From positions 21,470,559 through 21,534,558 of the forward strand of contig NC_052614.1 in assembly GCF_016545825.1 (NCBI RefSeq): DNA of 64,000 nt, read 5' to 3'. Under the pieces are notes generated by a model, which ran no database searches, was not told the DNA's origin, and saw nothing but the letters and a program-made list of their open reading frames with translations. Source of the DNA: Eucalyptus grandis. Taxonomy: Eukaryota; Streptophyta; Magnoliopsida; Myrtales; Myrtaceae. Below, piece by piece: positions 24,322-34,834 of this stretch (its first letter is position 1; every line of letters begins with the position of its first letter). A program made the position numbers and the translations under genes.

Positions 24322-25984
24322 ATGGAGGGGCAAAGCAATACCAGACCTCCCTACTTCGATGGAAAGGATTACAACATCCGGAAGAACAAGATGAAAGCTT
24401 TCCTACGATCAAAGGATCCTCTCGGAATGGGACGTAGTGGAAAAAGGAATCACTATTGCTGCTGCATCAAACACCGAAAGAGGAAAAGAAACCGTTGAAA
24501 CCAGCGGAATGTCTCAAGAAGAAATAAACAAGAGACAAGCACTTGATGCTAAAGCAATTTATTCTTTATATTGTGCTTTGTCACCAACTGAATATAACAG
24601 AATATCTTCTTGTGTCACAAAAAAAGAAGTCCAGGACAAAGGTTACATATCACTTATGAAGGAACAGATCGAGTGAAGGAGACCAGAATTAACATTCTTC
24701 TTGGTCAATATGAATCCTTCAAAATGAAACCAGAGAATCTATAACTCGACATGTTTAGTCGTTTTACGTATATTGTCAATGGTCTTGAGAACCAAGGACA
24801 AAAATTTCTGATCCCATGAAGGTGAACAAGCTTCTACGTGGACTCTCCAAGGATTGGAATCATATAAAGACTTCAATAAGAGAGACGCAAAGAATCATGC
24901 CATTATCTCGTAGACGAACTGATTGGAACTCTTCGCCTTACGAAGTGGAACGAATTAATGAAGACGAAGATCCAAGAGGTAAGAAATCTATTGCACTGAA
25001 ATCAAATGATGATTCGATGATGCAGATTCAAGATGATATGAATGATGAGGAGCTCGCCCTCATGATAAGAAGATTCGAAAACTGAATAGAAAAGGCGAAG
25101 GTTTATCCCAAAGAAACAAAGTTCTCGTGAGACAGCGAGACCAAGTCTCGGTGATGATGAGGAACCAAACAAAGAAGTAGTTTGCTTCGAATGTAAAAAG
25201 AAGGGACACATCGGACCCAACCGTCCTCTTCGAAAAAGAAAAGAGGAAAAGCTGAGAAATTTCAAAAGCTCTTAAGCCGAAACTCGGAGCGATACGAGTG
25301 TGAAGAGAGTGATGAGGAATATGCCAACCCGTGTCTAATGGCGCAATCGGACTCGAGACTGGGATCGACTCGGACAGTGAATTTGAGGTAAGCAATTATA
25401 AAATCCCTGTCAAAGTCTCTAAATATATTAATGAGTTATGTTTTAGTCTTAAGACTTCTCTTAAAAGGATTTCCGAACTTAAAAGGAAAACTCAGTTTTA
25501 AAACAAAAGGAAATCATTTTAGAAGAAAAGGTAAAAATTTAGACTTGAATGTTTCTACTCTTAAAGAGAGTGAAGACAATCTTTCAAAAGAAAATGCTTT
25601 CTTAAAAACTGATTTATCAAATATTTCAAAGAAATTTTCAATAGGGTCCGAAAAACTTGAAAAGTTCTTTCAATCCAAAGACCTTACTTTAATAAGTCGG
25701 GTCTAGGTATGACAGAAGAAACAATCCCTTTGATTGATTTTCCGAAAGTAAAAGAAAGAATTAAGAAAAGACCATCGAAAGAGGCTTATAAAAATCATTT
25801 CAAAAGAGTTTTTGTAAAGCCTGTAGGTCGAAATGCTTTAAGGTGTTCTAAGTGTAACAGTCAGGATCATTTTGAAAAAGAGTGTCCTATGGTTTGGAAG
25901 CCTGTGAAGAGAGTATGGCCTAATAATGCTTATCCTACTAACATGAAAGGACCCAAGAAAATTTGGGTACCAAAGAAAGCTTGA
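24322..25984 (+). pseudogene. Copia B gag (broken)
   Basis: The probable start is the ATG at 24322, followed by PYFDGKDYN and KMKAF-type gag motifs. The frame breaks near 24420 and again at about 24675, 24790 and 25085. A first zinc knuckle, CFECKKKGH, lies near 25180-25230. A second, CSKCNSQDHFEKECP, lies at about 25840-25890. A coiled, Lys/Glu-rich stretch separates them. Length is usual for Sirevirus gag. Confidence 0.85.
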
Positions 25985-25989
25985 GACTC

Positions 25990-28900
25990 TTTTTTGAATG
26001 CAGTCTCTCAAAAAAGAAGGTAAAGTGGTATCTTGACAGCGGATGTTCAAGACACATGACAGAGACTCGAGTGTTTCATAAAGCTTATTAAAGTGAATGG
26101 TGGAAAAGTTTCATTCGGAGGAAATAGCAAAGGAAGTATTGTGGGATTCGGAATTGCGAAAATTGGAAATCTCACAATAAGCAATGTCTCTCTAGTGGAA
26201 GGACTCAACTACAATCTACTCAAAGATTAGCCAATTGTGTGATACTGGTTACAAGATCTTCTTTCAAGAAGGCATTTGTTCTGAATTAGCAAAGATTCGA
26301 CTCGATCTTTCATGGGTCGAAGGCATGGAAACATCTACCTCCTTGATGTAAAGCCAAATGAAGAACAATGCTTAATTTCAATTCAAGATGAAGCAATTCT
26401 ATGGCATAGAAAGCTTGGCCATATCAACAAGAAGCAATTAGCCAAAATCTCTTCAAAGCGGCTTGTTAGAGGTCTACCTAAACCGCCATACCAAAAGTCG
26501 ACTTATGTACTCCATGCATTCTGGAAAGCGGTAAGAAATTCATTTAAACAAATAAATCATGTATCTACTAATCATGTAATACGCTTGCTTCATATGGATC
26601 TCTTCGGACCAACAAGAACCCGAGCATTGGAGGTAAGAAATATTGTCTAGTAATTGTAGATGATTACTCGTTTTACCCGGTATATTTTCTAGCAAACAAA
26701 TCGAAACCTTTTCGTACTTTGAAAAGTTTGCTAAAAAGGTTCAAAATGAAAAAGGATGTGCTATTTCTAGTATAAGAACAGATCATGGAAGTGAATTTGA
26801 AAATCAAGATTTTACGAGATTCCGTGATAAATGCAGTGTTAATCACATGTTCTCCTCTCCGTATACTCCGAGCAAAATGGAGTTGTGGAAAGAAAGAATA
26901 GATCTCTTCAAGAAATGGCTAGAACACTTTTAATTGAAAGTAAAATTTCTTCACGATTTTGGGCTGAAGTCAAGTTTCAACCGCTTGCTATATTATAAAT
27001 AGAGTCTTTTTAAGACCTATTCTTGATAAAACCCCTATGAATTGTTCAAAGGTAAGAAGCCTATTGTTTCATACTTTCATGTGTTCGGTTGCAAATGCTT
27101 TATTTTGAAAAATGCAAATGATCGAGTTGGTAAGTTTGAAGAAAGATCGATGAAGGCATCTTCCTTGGATATTCTACATCAAGCAAAGCCTACGAGTCTA
27201 CAACAAAAAAAGCCAAATCTGTGGAAGAATCAATGAATGTCAAATTCCAAGACTCGGTGCAAGATGAATCCAGCCCGGACTCAGTACGATGAGACCGAAT
27301 CCGCTCTAGATCTTCAAATGTCTACATCTCAAGAAGCATCTCGATTCTCGGAAGTCCATCATCAAGACGATCATGGAGAATCAAATAAAGAAAGAGATCA
27401 TCAACCCGGTAACTGGAAACACAAATCCGGTCATCCCAAAGATCTTATTATTGGCGAACTTAATGAAGGAATCCGCACCGCATCAAAAAGGCATGAAGAA
27501 TCTAGTGCTGTGGCTCTCATCTCGAAATTGAACCAAAAAGCATAGAAGAAGCTTTATCGATGAAAGCTGGATCGAAGCTATGCAAGAAGAGCTTAGACAG
27601 TTCAACATCAATGATGTCCGGGAATTGACATCTAAACCAAAAGGTAAAATGTTATTGGAACCAAATGGGTATTCAGAACAAAATGAACGAAAAAGGAAAA
27701 GTCGTACGAAACAAAGCAAGGCTCGTGGCCAAAGGGTATACGCAAGAAGAAGGAATAGACTATGACGAGACTTACGCACCCGTTGCAAGGTTAGAAGCTA
27801 TTCGTCTATTACTTGCGTTTGCTTGTTACAAAAATTTCAGGTTATTCCAAATGGACGTCAAAAGTGCTTTCCTAAATGGATTTATCCATGAGGAAGTTTA
27901 TGTGGAACAACCGCCCGGATTTGAAGACCCAAAGAAGCCGACTCGCCTTCGGATCGAAAAGGCTCTGTATGGTCTAAAGCAAGCACCTCGAGCTTGGTAC
28001 GACAGATTAAGTAAGTTTTTATTACAAAATGGTTTTGTCAAAGGTAAAGTAGATACTACTTTGTTTATCAAAAAGGAAAACAAAAACTTTTTACTTGTTC
28101 AAATATATGTTGATGACATTATTTTTGGATCTTCTAATGAAAGTCTTTGCAAGAAATTTTCTAAGTCTATGCGGATGAATTTGAAATGAGTATGATGGGA
28201 GAATTAACATTCTTTCTTGGACTCCAAGTGAAACAAATGAAGGAAGGAACTTTCATCCATCAAGAAAAATATGCGAATGATCTTGTCAAAAGGTTTGGAT
28301 TGGAAAAATGCAAAAAGATCGACATACCAATGTCATGTTCTCGGAAGATAGACAAGGATGAAGAAGGGAAGAAAATAGATCAAAAAGCCGTACGAAGCAT
28401 GATCGGTTCACTTCTTTATCTTACCGCTTCTAGACCTGATATTTTGTTTAGTGTTTGTATCTCGTGCTAGGTTTCAATCGATCCTAGAGAATCACATCTC
28501 GGTGCCGTGAAACGAATTATCAAATACGTTGCTTCATCTTCAAGCATCGGTCTTTGGTATCCAAAGAAGGGAGACTTTAATCTTCTAGGATACTCGATGC
28601 GATCTGGCCGGTTGCGAATCGATAGAAAGAGCACTTCGGAACTTGTCAACTACTTGGAAACAGAACGGTGTCTTGGTTTTCGAGGAAACAAAGCACCGTA
28701 GCTCTTTCAACAACATGAGCGAGTATGTAGCTCTTGGAAGCTGCCGTTCGCAAATTCTATGGATAAAACAACAGCTACAAGACTTTGGCATTGAAGACTC
28801 ATGCACAAATCGATGTGACAACACCAGTGCTATAAATCTCACCAAAAATCCAATCCTTCATTCAAGAGCAAAGCATATTGAGATTCGACATCACTTTATT

Positions 28901-28990
28901 AGAGATCATATTCAAAATGGAGAAATCTCGATTCAATTTGTTGATTCAAAAGTCAACTAGCGAGACATATTCACAAAGCCTTTGGAGAAG
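25990..28990 (+). pseudogene. Copia B pol: protease, integrase, reverse transcriptase, RNase H (broken)
   Basis: A protease-like SGCSRHMT-type segment lies at 26030-26065. GAG-pre-integrase carries LWHRKLGHINKKQLAKIS (26312-26650). The integrase core covers about 26650-27000 with several frameshifts. The reverse transcriptase shows [11 protein letters not shown] and [12 protein letters not shown] (27665-28189). The connection domain is in 28186-28470, and RNase H lies in 28500-28960, ending near FVDSKVN. The frame breaks at many points (for example about 28189, 28470 and 28700). Confidence 0.9.
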
Positions 28991-29432
28991 AATCGGTTGA
29001 CTTTATCCGCTCAAGACTCAACATTTTGAAGCTTGAAGAAGTTAAAGTCTAGAGACTCACCAACTCTAAAGACTCGATCTCTTAGACTCTAAGTCCCGAG
29101 ACTCGGACATTCGTGGATAAAGACTCGTAAGTTGTATTTCTTCTAAAAGGTACTAATTGTCATTTAGTCGAAAAGGTACGATCTTTTGTTTAATAATTTT
29201 GGCAGTTATAGATTTTGAAAAGAAGTAATTGTTCACTTTCCATTGCACCGATTGAACTTCCCTTTTCAAAAACTAAGTTATATATATATATACGCTTTTC
29301 TTTCCCCAAATCTTCAAAACCCTAAAAAGCACTCTTCTCTCGACATCAAGTTTCTACTCTTTGTTCATCGTCGAGAAAGTGGTCATTTTTCTTGGGAAAG
29401 CAAGTGAAGGAATCCTCCAATAGACAAAGAAA

Positions 29433-31437
29433 GATGTCGTCTTCAAGGAAATCATCAAGAATCGCGAACAGGGGACCACAAAGAATGAAGAAGGGACCGA
29501 CTCATTTCGATCTCACTGAGGAAGAAGACTTATCTGGTCAGCGACAAAGTCCGATTCGCTCTCCTCCACGTCATTCAGCATCTCCCCGCCCCACAAAGTG
29601 CAAGTCATAATCTGGAAGAAGAGATAATCGAGGATGCCGACCCAAGAAGAGTTCAAAAGCCTTCCTTTTTGTATAATCTTTATCGTGCATTGAAAAGCAC
29701 AGTACTCCATTGAACTACATAGATGACTTCCTTAAGGAATGGGGAATTGCCCCAAAGGAAAAGCGAGAGGAAGCTCTTGCGAACATTCCAAGAGATCCTC
29801 GTATGCCAGACAAAATCGATTGACGCGAATGATGATGACAAAATGTTCCTTGAATTTGAACCTAGAATGGGTGTGGCGGCAAAGGCGAAAGGAAATCGGA
29901 TGGATTTGTTTAAATCCAAGGATCAAGAAAAAGTGTATTACGATCTGTTGAAAAGAGGGGTAATCAACCCTAGAAGTGTCGATTTTGACTTCCCGGATTC
30001 CATCAACTTGAACCTAAGAGAGAAGTTGAATTTGCTTCAACTTGAGACTTTCTCGCTCCGACTCTACGAGACGGGTATGATCATCCGACCGCTTATTTCT
30101 ATTCAAATCTTAGCTTTTGGATGCGAATAGAATTTCATTCGATGTTCGAGACAAAGTCTATGTGGTAGATGTGAATATGTTGCGACATAGTTGGAGTTGA
30201 ACGGGGACGCTATCTCCCAATTAAAGTCTCACCTCGCTCGAACTACTCGGATCTTGTCAAAGATAGGGATGTAGATAAGAAAATTATCTATTCAAGAATG
30301 AACGCTATCAACATTGTGCTTCACAAGATTGTGATCAATTGTCTAAGACCTAAGTCTACTTCAAAGACTTCGTGTCTCTTTCAAGCAAAGTTGATGTATG
30401 CGATCAACTCAGACGGAAGTTCTCTCTCCCGCACACTATTCTTTTCCATATGTACAGAACCGTGTCAAAAGACAAAGGACAATTGCCTTATCCTGGTGCA
30501 GTGACCAAGATCTTCGACATCTGAATATTGAACTGCCACATACTTTTTGTGTTAGACCGTGTGATAAGATGGTGGTAGGGCTGAAAATGTTAATGAAGAT
30601 GCGTCCGCAAGAACTTTCTAAGGCAATGGAGAAATTCAAAGTGAAATCTCCAAATCAACCCTTCAAAGGAAAAGGAAAGAAGGCATTTAGTGCTTCTTCG
30701 AAAAAGAGGAAAAGAATTCTTATCCTGGAGGATGAGGATGAAGATGAAGATGATGAAGATCCCACTATTCCAAAGATCGACAAGAACAAGACGTTCGTGT
30801 CTTATTCGACGTAACTTCAGCGGAGCGAAGCAGAAGAAGAAGAACAGAGAGAAGGAGAAAGAAGTTGAGGAAGAAAAGAAGAAGTAAAAGATCGGTCTGC
30901 ATGATAAATGCTGAGAGAAGGGAAATCAAGAGATTGATCATCACTCTTCCCCTTTCGATGTCCTAGAGACAGGGGAGTTAGCGAGCAAGAGAGGTCTCCA
31001 CCTCATGCTGCCGAAGATCAAAGAAAATCTCCGTAAGACCCGGAAGAAGCTCGGTCTCTCAATTGCCCGAAGAAGATGATACGACGATTCCAAATCTGCA
31101 AGACCGTTCGTAAGCGCCATCGTCGCACACACACCATCCGAGAAAGCCAATGCCGGTACACGACGGATGATTCTCAGATCTTCGTAGTATCATGAATATT
31201 CTTCTGGAAATGCGTAACTGTGATATATATTCGGATTGTGAAATCCAAGTCTTGAAGCATGCTTTGGACAAGCATCTTCGCCTCTCTGAAGAAAAATACA
31301 AAGACCTCGCTCTACAACTTCAAGCCAATGCCAAGAGAGAAGAGGTAGCTCATCTGCGAGAAGATCTCGAAGAAGCTCGAAGGAGTAGTCCACCCATTGG
31401 GGATTTCCGGATCGTGCGCATTCCCAAGCGTACATGA
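29433..31437 (+). pseudogene. Copia B third ORF (env-position protein), broken
   Basis: Lies after pol and before the 3' LTR, where Sireviruses carry an envelope-like ORF. It starts with a basic SSRKSSRIANRGPQ segment. The core includes DDDKMFLEFEPRMGVAAKAK (about 29840-29890) and LLKRGVINPRSVDFDF. Next is a segment with CVRPCDKMVVGLK (about 30545-30590), then an acidic Lys/Glu-rich tract, and a C-terminal coiled coil (31192-31437). Frameshifts lie near 29610, 30130 and 30815. Copia C has a recognisable homologue. I see no clear signal peptide or transmembrane helix, so an envelope role is unproven. Confidence 0.75.
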
Positions 31438-31460
31438 CTCCTTTCTCACCCTCTTTTTAA

Positions 31461-31784
31461 TGATGACAAAAAGGGGGAGAACCAATTTGAACAAACATTA
31501 TTTATTTGACTTTTTGTGGTTATGTTTATTTTTGAGTATGACTTGAGAACTTGAACTTGAGTGTTAGACTGAATTGGTTGTGGATTTTGATGCTTGACTG
31601 GTTGCATTTATATCAAGTATTGTTACATGGTATTACTCATGAAAGACTAACCAATTTGTCTGTGGATGCGAGTCTGGTTGTTTATTAATCTTTATGAGTT
31701 AGCCATATTGCTTGAGAAATGTTTTTGCAGGTCAAAGTTGTTCAAATCTTCAAGAAAGTTTTGTCACCATCAAAAGGGGGAGAT
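31461..31784 (+). promoter_or_regulatory. Polypurine tracts of Copia B (two copies)
   Basis: AAAAAGGGGGAGA occurs at about 31468-31480 after TGATGAC. A second, AAAAGGGGGAGA, at about 31772-31783 abuts the 3' LTR. The latter is the expected plus-strand primer; the upstream duplicate is typical of Sireviruses. Confidence 0.8.
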
Positions 31785-32715
31785 TGTTGGAGAAATCTTT
31801 CCGAATATTTTGAAGCTGACAAAACATTTCTATCGCCTAAGTCTCGGATATCGATAGTTAAAGTCTCAAGATTTTATAGTCTCAAGACTCGTTATCTCAA
31901 GACTCAAGACTCAAGACTCAAGACTCAAGACTCAAAGTTATTCTCACCGACGCCTCTTTCTAATCCAAAGTGTTGAAGGAAATCCAAAGTCGAGGTTTAT
32001 GATTGAGGATTTGATCCTATCCTCTCGGGATAGATTCTTTGGTTGGATAATCATTTCGGATTCTTTATATCTTATCTAAGAACGATTGAAGATCCGATGG
32101 TCGACGAAATAATCTTGGATTATTCTATTCTTGGAAACCGAGATCCCGATTGTATGGGCGAACAGATTGATGGGCTATCATCGATTCCTTATATAGCTCG
32201 GATGATCTTCTTGATTGATTCCGTCCAACGGGTAGATTGGAGGAATTCCTTTGGTAAGTGCCAACGGCTATGATGGCATGAAGGAGTATAAAAGGAAGAC
32301 GTTCTAGTTGTTTTAAGTGTGTGATCGATAGAAAAATTCCAGTCTGAAGATCCTTTGATTGTTAGTTGAGACCGAGCGAAATTGTATACCGAGAGTGTTT
32401 ATACTTGGTGACGCCTTGAGCAAGTGTGGTAGATCATCTACACCTAGAAATCAAGGAAGATCAACACCGTAACATCTCTTTGATCATAGTGGAATCCAGC
32501 CAATCGGCCATCGCGGCGAAGAGTGGACGTAGGCTTGAATCAAGCCGAACCACTATAAACCGAGTGTTCAATTCTCTTTTCCCTTACTCGAGTCTTGCGA
32601 TTGAATTTTCAATCAAGTTGCAAAGTCTCTAATTGTTTAAGTATCGTGCAAACATCGAGAAATTTTTTGTGTATACCTATTCACCCCCCTCTAGGTACTC
32701 GTACTAGCTATCTCA
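31785..32715 (+). repeat. 3' LTR of Copia B
   Basis: 931 bp, TG...CA ends, near-identical to 23311-24235. It carries one ACTCAAG unit fewer, with the rest of the length difference made up of small indels. Followed by the target duplication GTTGC (32716-32720). Confidence 0.96.
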
Positions 32716-32799
32716 GTTGCTACATCAACAACAATCAGGTAGTAAGCCTTACATAAAATGTCCACAAAGCACACTTAACTAAGAAAACAACCAATACAT

Positions 32800-33189
32800 C
32801 TAACACAAAGTCAAAGACACGAACCGGAAAGATCCTCTTTTGTTCAATTTCTTGATCTTTTCCCTTGTAACAATGCAGTAATATTCATTTACAAAATCCA
32901 TCACAATTTTCTTATATGAAGTAGCTCCGTTGACATCCCATATGCGATTCAACACATCTTGCCATTCAGGTGGAAGAGTGTTTATGAAAAATCGCACCAT
33001 CTCTGACTGTGACATAGGACGACCATTCCACATGACCTGTTGAATTTCCCTGTTGACTTCAAGGACGTGATCAATTAAGTCACCTCTCTCCCATTGATGA
33101 TCAGTCAGCTCAGCTATCAACTTAGACAGCCTATCATTTTGTTCATCGGTAATTGTGCGAATAGGTGTGCGCAATCTCAGAGGAGGCAT
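32800..33189 (-). CDS. Copia A upstream gag-like ORF, 129 residues
   Basis: An intact ORF between the Copia A leader and the point where Copia B is inserted. Residues of the FFINTLPPEWQDVLNRI type, followed by TSYKKIVMDFVNEYY, align by eye with the UBN2 region of the element's own gag (FLPQSWEHMKVHL then KTFEDAVCHLELEED). It lacks a zinc knuckle. It may be a second gag-like gene, or an N-terminal gag exon displaced by rearrangement. It is part of the retrotransposon, not a host gene. Whether it is translated is unknown. Confidence 0.55.
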   Translation of the reverse strand: MPPLRLRTPIRTITDEQNDRLSKLIAELTDHQWERGDLIDHVLEVNREIQQVMWNGRPMSQSEMVRFFINTLPPEWQDVLNRIWDVNGATSYKKIVMDFVNEYYCIVTREKIKKLNKRGSFRFVSLTLC

Positions 33190-33261
33190 TGTTCCTGCAA
33201 CAAATGCAGAACAAATAAGGGATCACATTATAATCCACATAGACTTATTTGAAAAAGAAAC

Positions 33262-33735
33262 ACATTTTTTTTTAAGTCAACGGTGGTCAACGGTCAACGG
33301 TCGTTGGTCGCCGGACCGTCGGACCGGTCGGGCCGGTGGGGCCGGCTCGGGCGAACCGACGGCAGTGCCGCGCGTGCGCGGGCCGACGTCACGCATGACG
33401 TCAGCCGGCACGTGCCGCGCGCATGTCAGGTCTTCGCGGTTCGGGTCGGGTCGGATCGCCGGCCGGTGACCGCCCGGCGAAACGTCGTCGTGCTGACGTC
33501 ACCCTAGCGGTTACTGACCGTTGGGTGACGTCATGCTGATGTCGCGACGCGTCGGTCCGCGGACCGGGCGTGCCGGCCGCCGGCCGGGCGGCGAGCACGT
33601 GCCGGTTCGCCGATCGGGCGCGTGTGCCGCACGCGCTGGGCGAGCCAGCTCTTTCGGGCGCGTCGCGCCCACGCGAAGCGGCGTTGCCCGGCGGCGCACG
33701 ACATGTCGCCGACTCGCCTCGACGACCTCTTTCAC
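33262..33735 (-). other. Very GC-rich leader of Copia A with TGACGTCA palindromes
   Basis: About 470 bp far richer in G+C than everything around it, lying between the primer site and the first ORF. Tandem GGTCAACGGTCAACGGTC occurs at about 33284-33302. TGACGTCA occurs three times (33396-33403, 33494-33501, 33536-33543). Two hairpins: 33382-33405 (10-bp arms, one mismatch) and 33494-33543 (perfect 11-bp arms). Long ORFs in several frames here follow from the GC content and look like no known protein. Confidence 0.7.
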
Positions 33736-33893
33736 CCAAAGTGTCTTTAGAATTCGATTTCGACTTACGAAAACTCAGAAAAAGGACGAACAAGGCTCGG
33801 GTGTCGGGATTTCTCGCCCCGGTTCGTACAGCCGAATAACTTTCGTGAAAAATCAATAAAAAACATCAAACAGATCGGGAAAAATGTGAACTA

Positions 33894-33907
33894 GGGCTCT
33901 GATACCA
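33894..33907 (-). promoter_or_regulatory. Primer-binding site of Copia A
   Basis: Minus-strand TGGTATCAGAGCCC, one base after the 5' LTR, matches the initiator-Met tRNA complement used by Copia elements. It confirms the minus orientation. Confidence 0.92.
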
Positions 33908-33908
33908 A

Positions 33909-34333
33909 TGTTGGGAATGACTGATCCTCGAAAACCGGATTCGACACTAAATTGAACCCCTAAATCAATGCAGAAGATGAGCTCGAGAAAAACAACACGT
34001 ATCACCGATCCTAAAGCACACCACGGATTCAAGCGTACCTTTTAGCCACATATTAGACACCAACGCCAATGGAGGAAGAGAAATTAGGCCTTGTTCAATC
34101 TAAGGAAGCAAAATCCTTCGAGCGCTTCACTGTTTTTGCTTTGAAGAAAACGAGAGAGAGAGAGAGTGCGTAGAGAGAAAACGTACGTCTTTTTCTTTAA
34201 ACAAAACGGTGCATTTTTCTCTCTCTCCCTCCCTTTTATACCTCTCTTTTCCACGGGCCCTATTCCCGTGGGCCGGGCTTTCGGGCCCAATTTGGGCGGA
34301 CGGGCCTTAAGCCCAATACTAATAAAGCCTTCA
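33909..34333 (-). repeat. 5' LTR of Copia A
   Basis: 425 bp, TG...CA ends, near-identical to 17458-17919 but with a short (GA)n of about 15 bp at 34152-34166. Followed by the target duplication TAATT at 34334-34338. Confidence 0.95.
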
Positions 34334-34823
34334 TAATTCAAAATTCTGAGGAAGTAGTAGCTGAGTTCCGCATGTTAAAGATTAACGGATGAGATGGGGA
34401 AATTGGGCGAGTTTAACAGGAAGATAATGATCTTAAATGTTCAGCAGAGAGGCTATGAAGTGAACGGAACTGAGAGCTGAGAAGAGCAACAGAAGCAAAA
34501 CCAGCATCTTCATCTTGCCAAAGAAGAATCGACGACATGCAAGTGGGTAGGACGATTGGTAGGGGTCCAAGAATTCATGGCTGGGTATAGAAGAATCCTC
34601 AAACGAGGTCCGGACAGAAAACTGAAAGACAAGATCAAGAAGACGATGACCTTCGAGATGGTACAAATTAGAGGTGGAGAGAGGAATTGAAGGTTCGAGG
34701 TGGTATAGATTAGAGGTGGAGAGTGGAATTGAAAGTTAGGGTTTTGAGGTAAATTGATGGAAAACTACCCTTAATGGTAGAGGGAAACTCTGCATATCGA
34801 GAGAGAAAACTTCAAATGCAATG
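34334..34823 (-). mobile_element. LINE 1 5' leader, displaced by Copia A
   Basis: Lies on the far side of Copia A and continues the interrupted LINE 1. It contains an imperfect tandem duplication of about 39 bp (34661-34738, GATTAGAGGTGGAGAG-type units) and a minus-strand AAACCCTAA motif. The 5' limit rests on the imperfect duplication AGATGC(A/G)GTAG, so the boundary is tentative. A 77-codon minus ORF (34433-34666) is not recognised. Confidence 0.55.
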
Positions 34824-34834
34824 AGATGCAGTAG

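Larger units (their letters stand above)
23311..32715 (+). mobile_element. Copia LTR retrotransposon B, Sirevirus-like, nested in Copia A
   Basis: LTRs at 23311-24235 and 31785-32715 (925 and 931 bp, TGTTGG...TCTCA) are flanked by the duplication GTTGC at 23306-23310 and 32716-32720. The plus-strand order is primer site, gag, integrase, reverse transcriptase, RNase H, a long third ORF, polypurine tracts, 3' LTR. The extra ORF after pol, the 9.4 kb size and the duplicated purine tracts point to the Sirevirus (SIRE/Maximus) lineage. The LTRs differ mainly by small indels, so insertion looks fairly recent, yet all ORFs are broken. Confidence 0.95.
17458..34333 (-). mobile_element. Copia LTR retrotransposon A (split by Copia B)
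   Basis: LTRs at 17458-17919 and 33909-34333 begin TGTTGGGAATGACT and end GCCTTCA. Both are flanked by the same 5-bp duplication TAATT (17453-17457 and 34334-34338). The minus-strand order of 5' LTR, primer site, gag, integrase, reverse transcriptase, RNase H, 3' LTR shows Ty1-copia type, minus orientation. Copia B (23311-32715) is inserted between a gag-like upstream ORF and the main gag. Without B the element is about 7.5 kb. Internal stops make it defective. Confidence 0.95.

Noticed and set aside
33401..33856. Long Arg/Ala-rich ORFs on both strands in the GC-rich leader
   Set aside because: Stops are rare because of base composition. The proteins are low-complexity and match no family.
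34433..34666. 77-codon minus ORF with a hydrophobic end in the LINE 1 leader
   Set aside because: No family match, and it lies in a non-coding leader; kept only as a note in the LINE entry.
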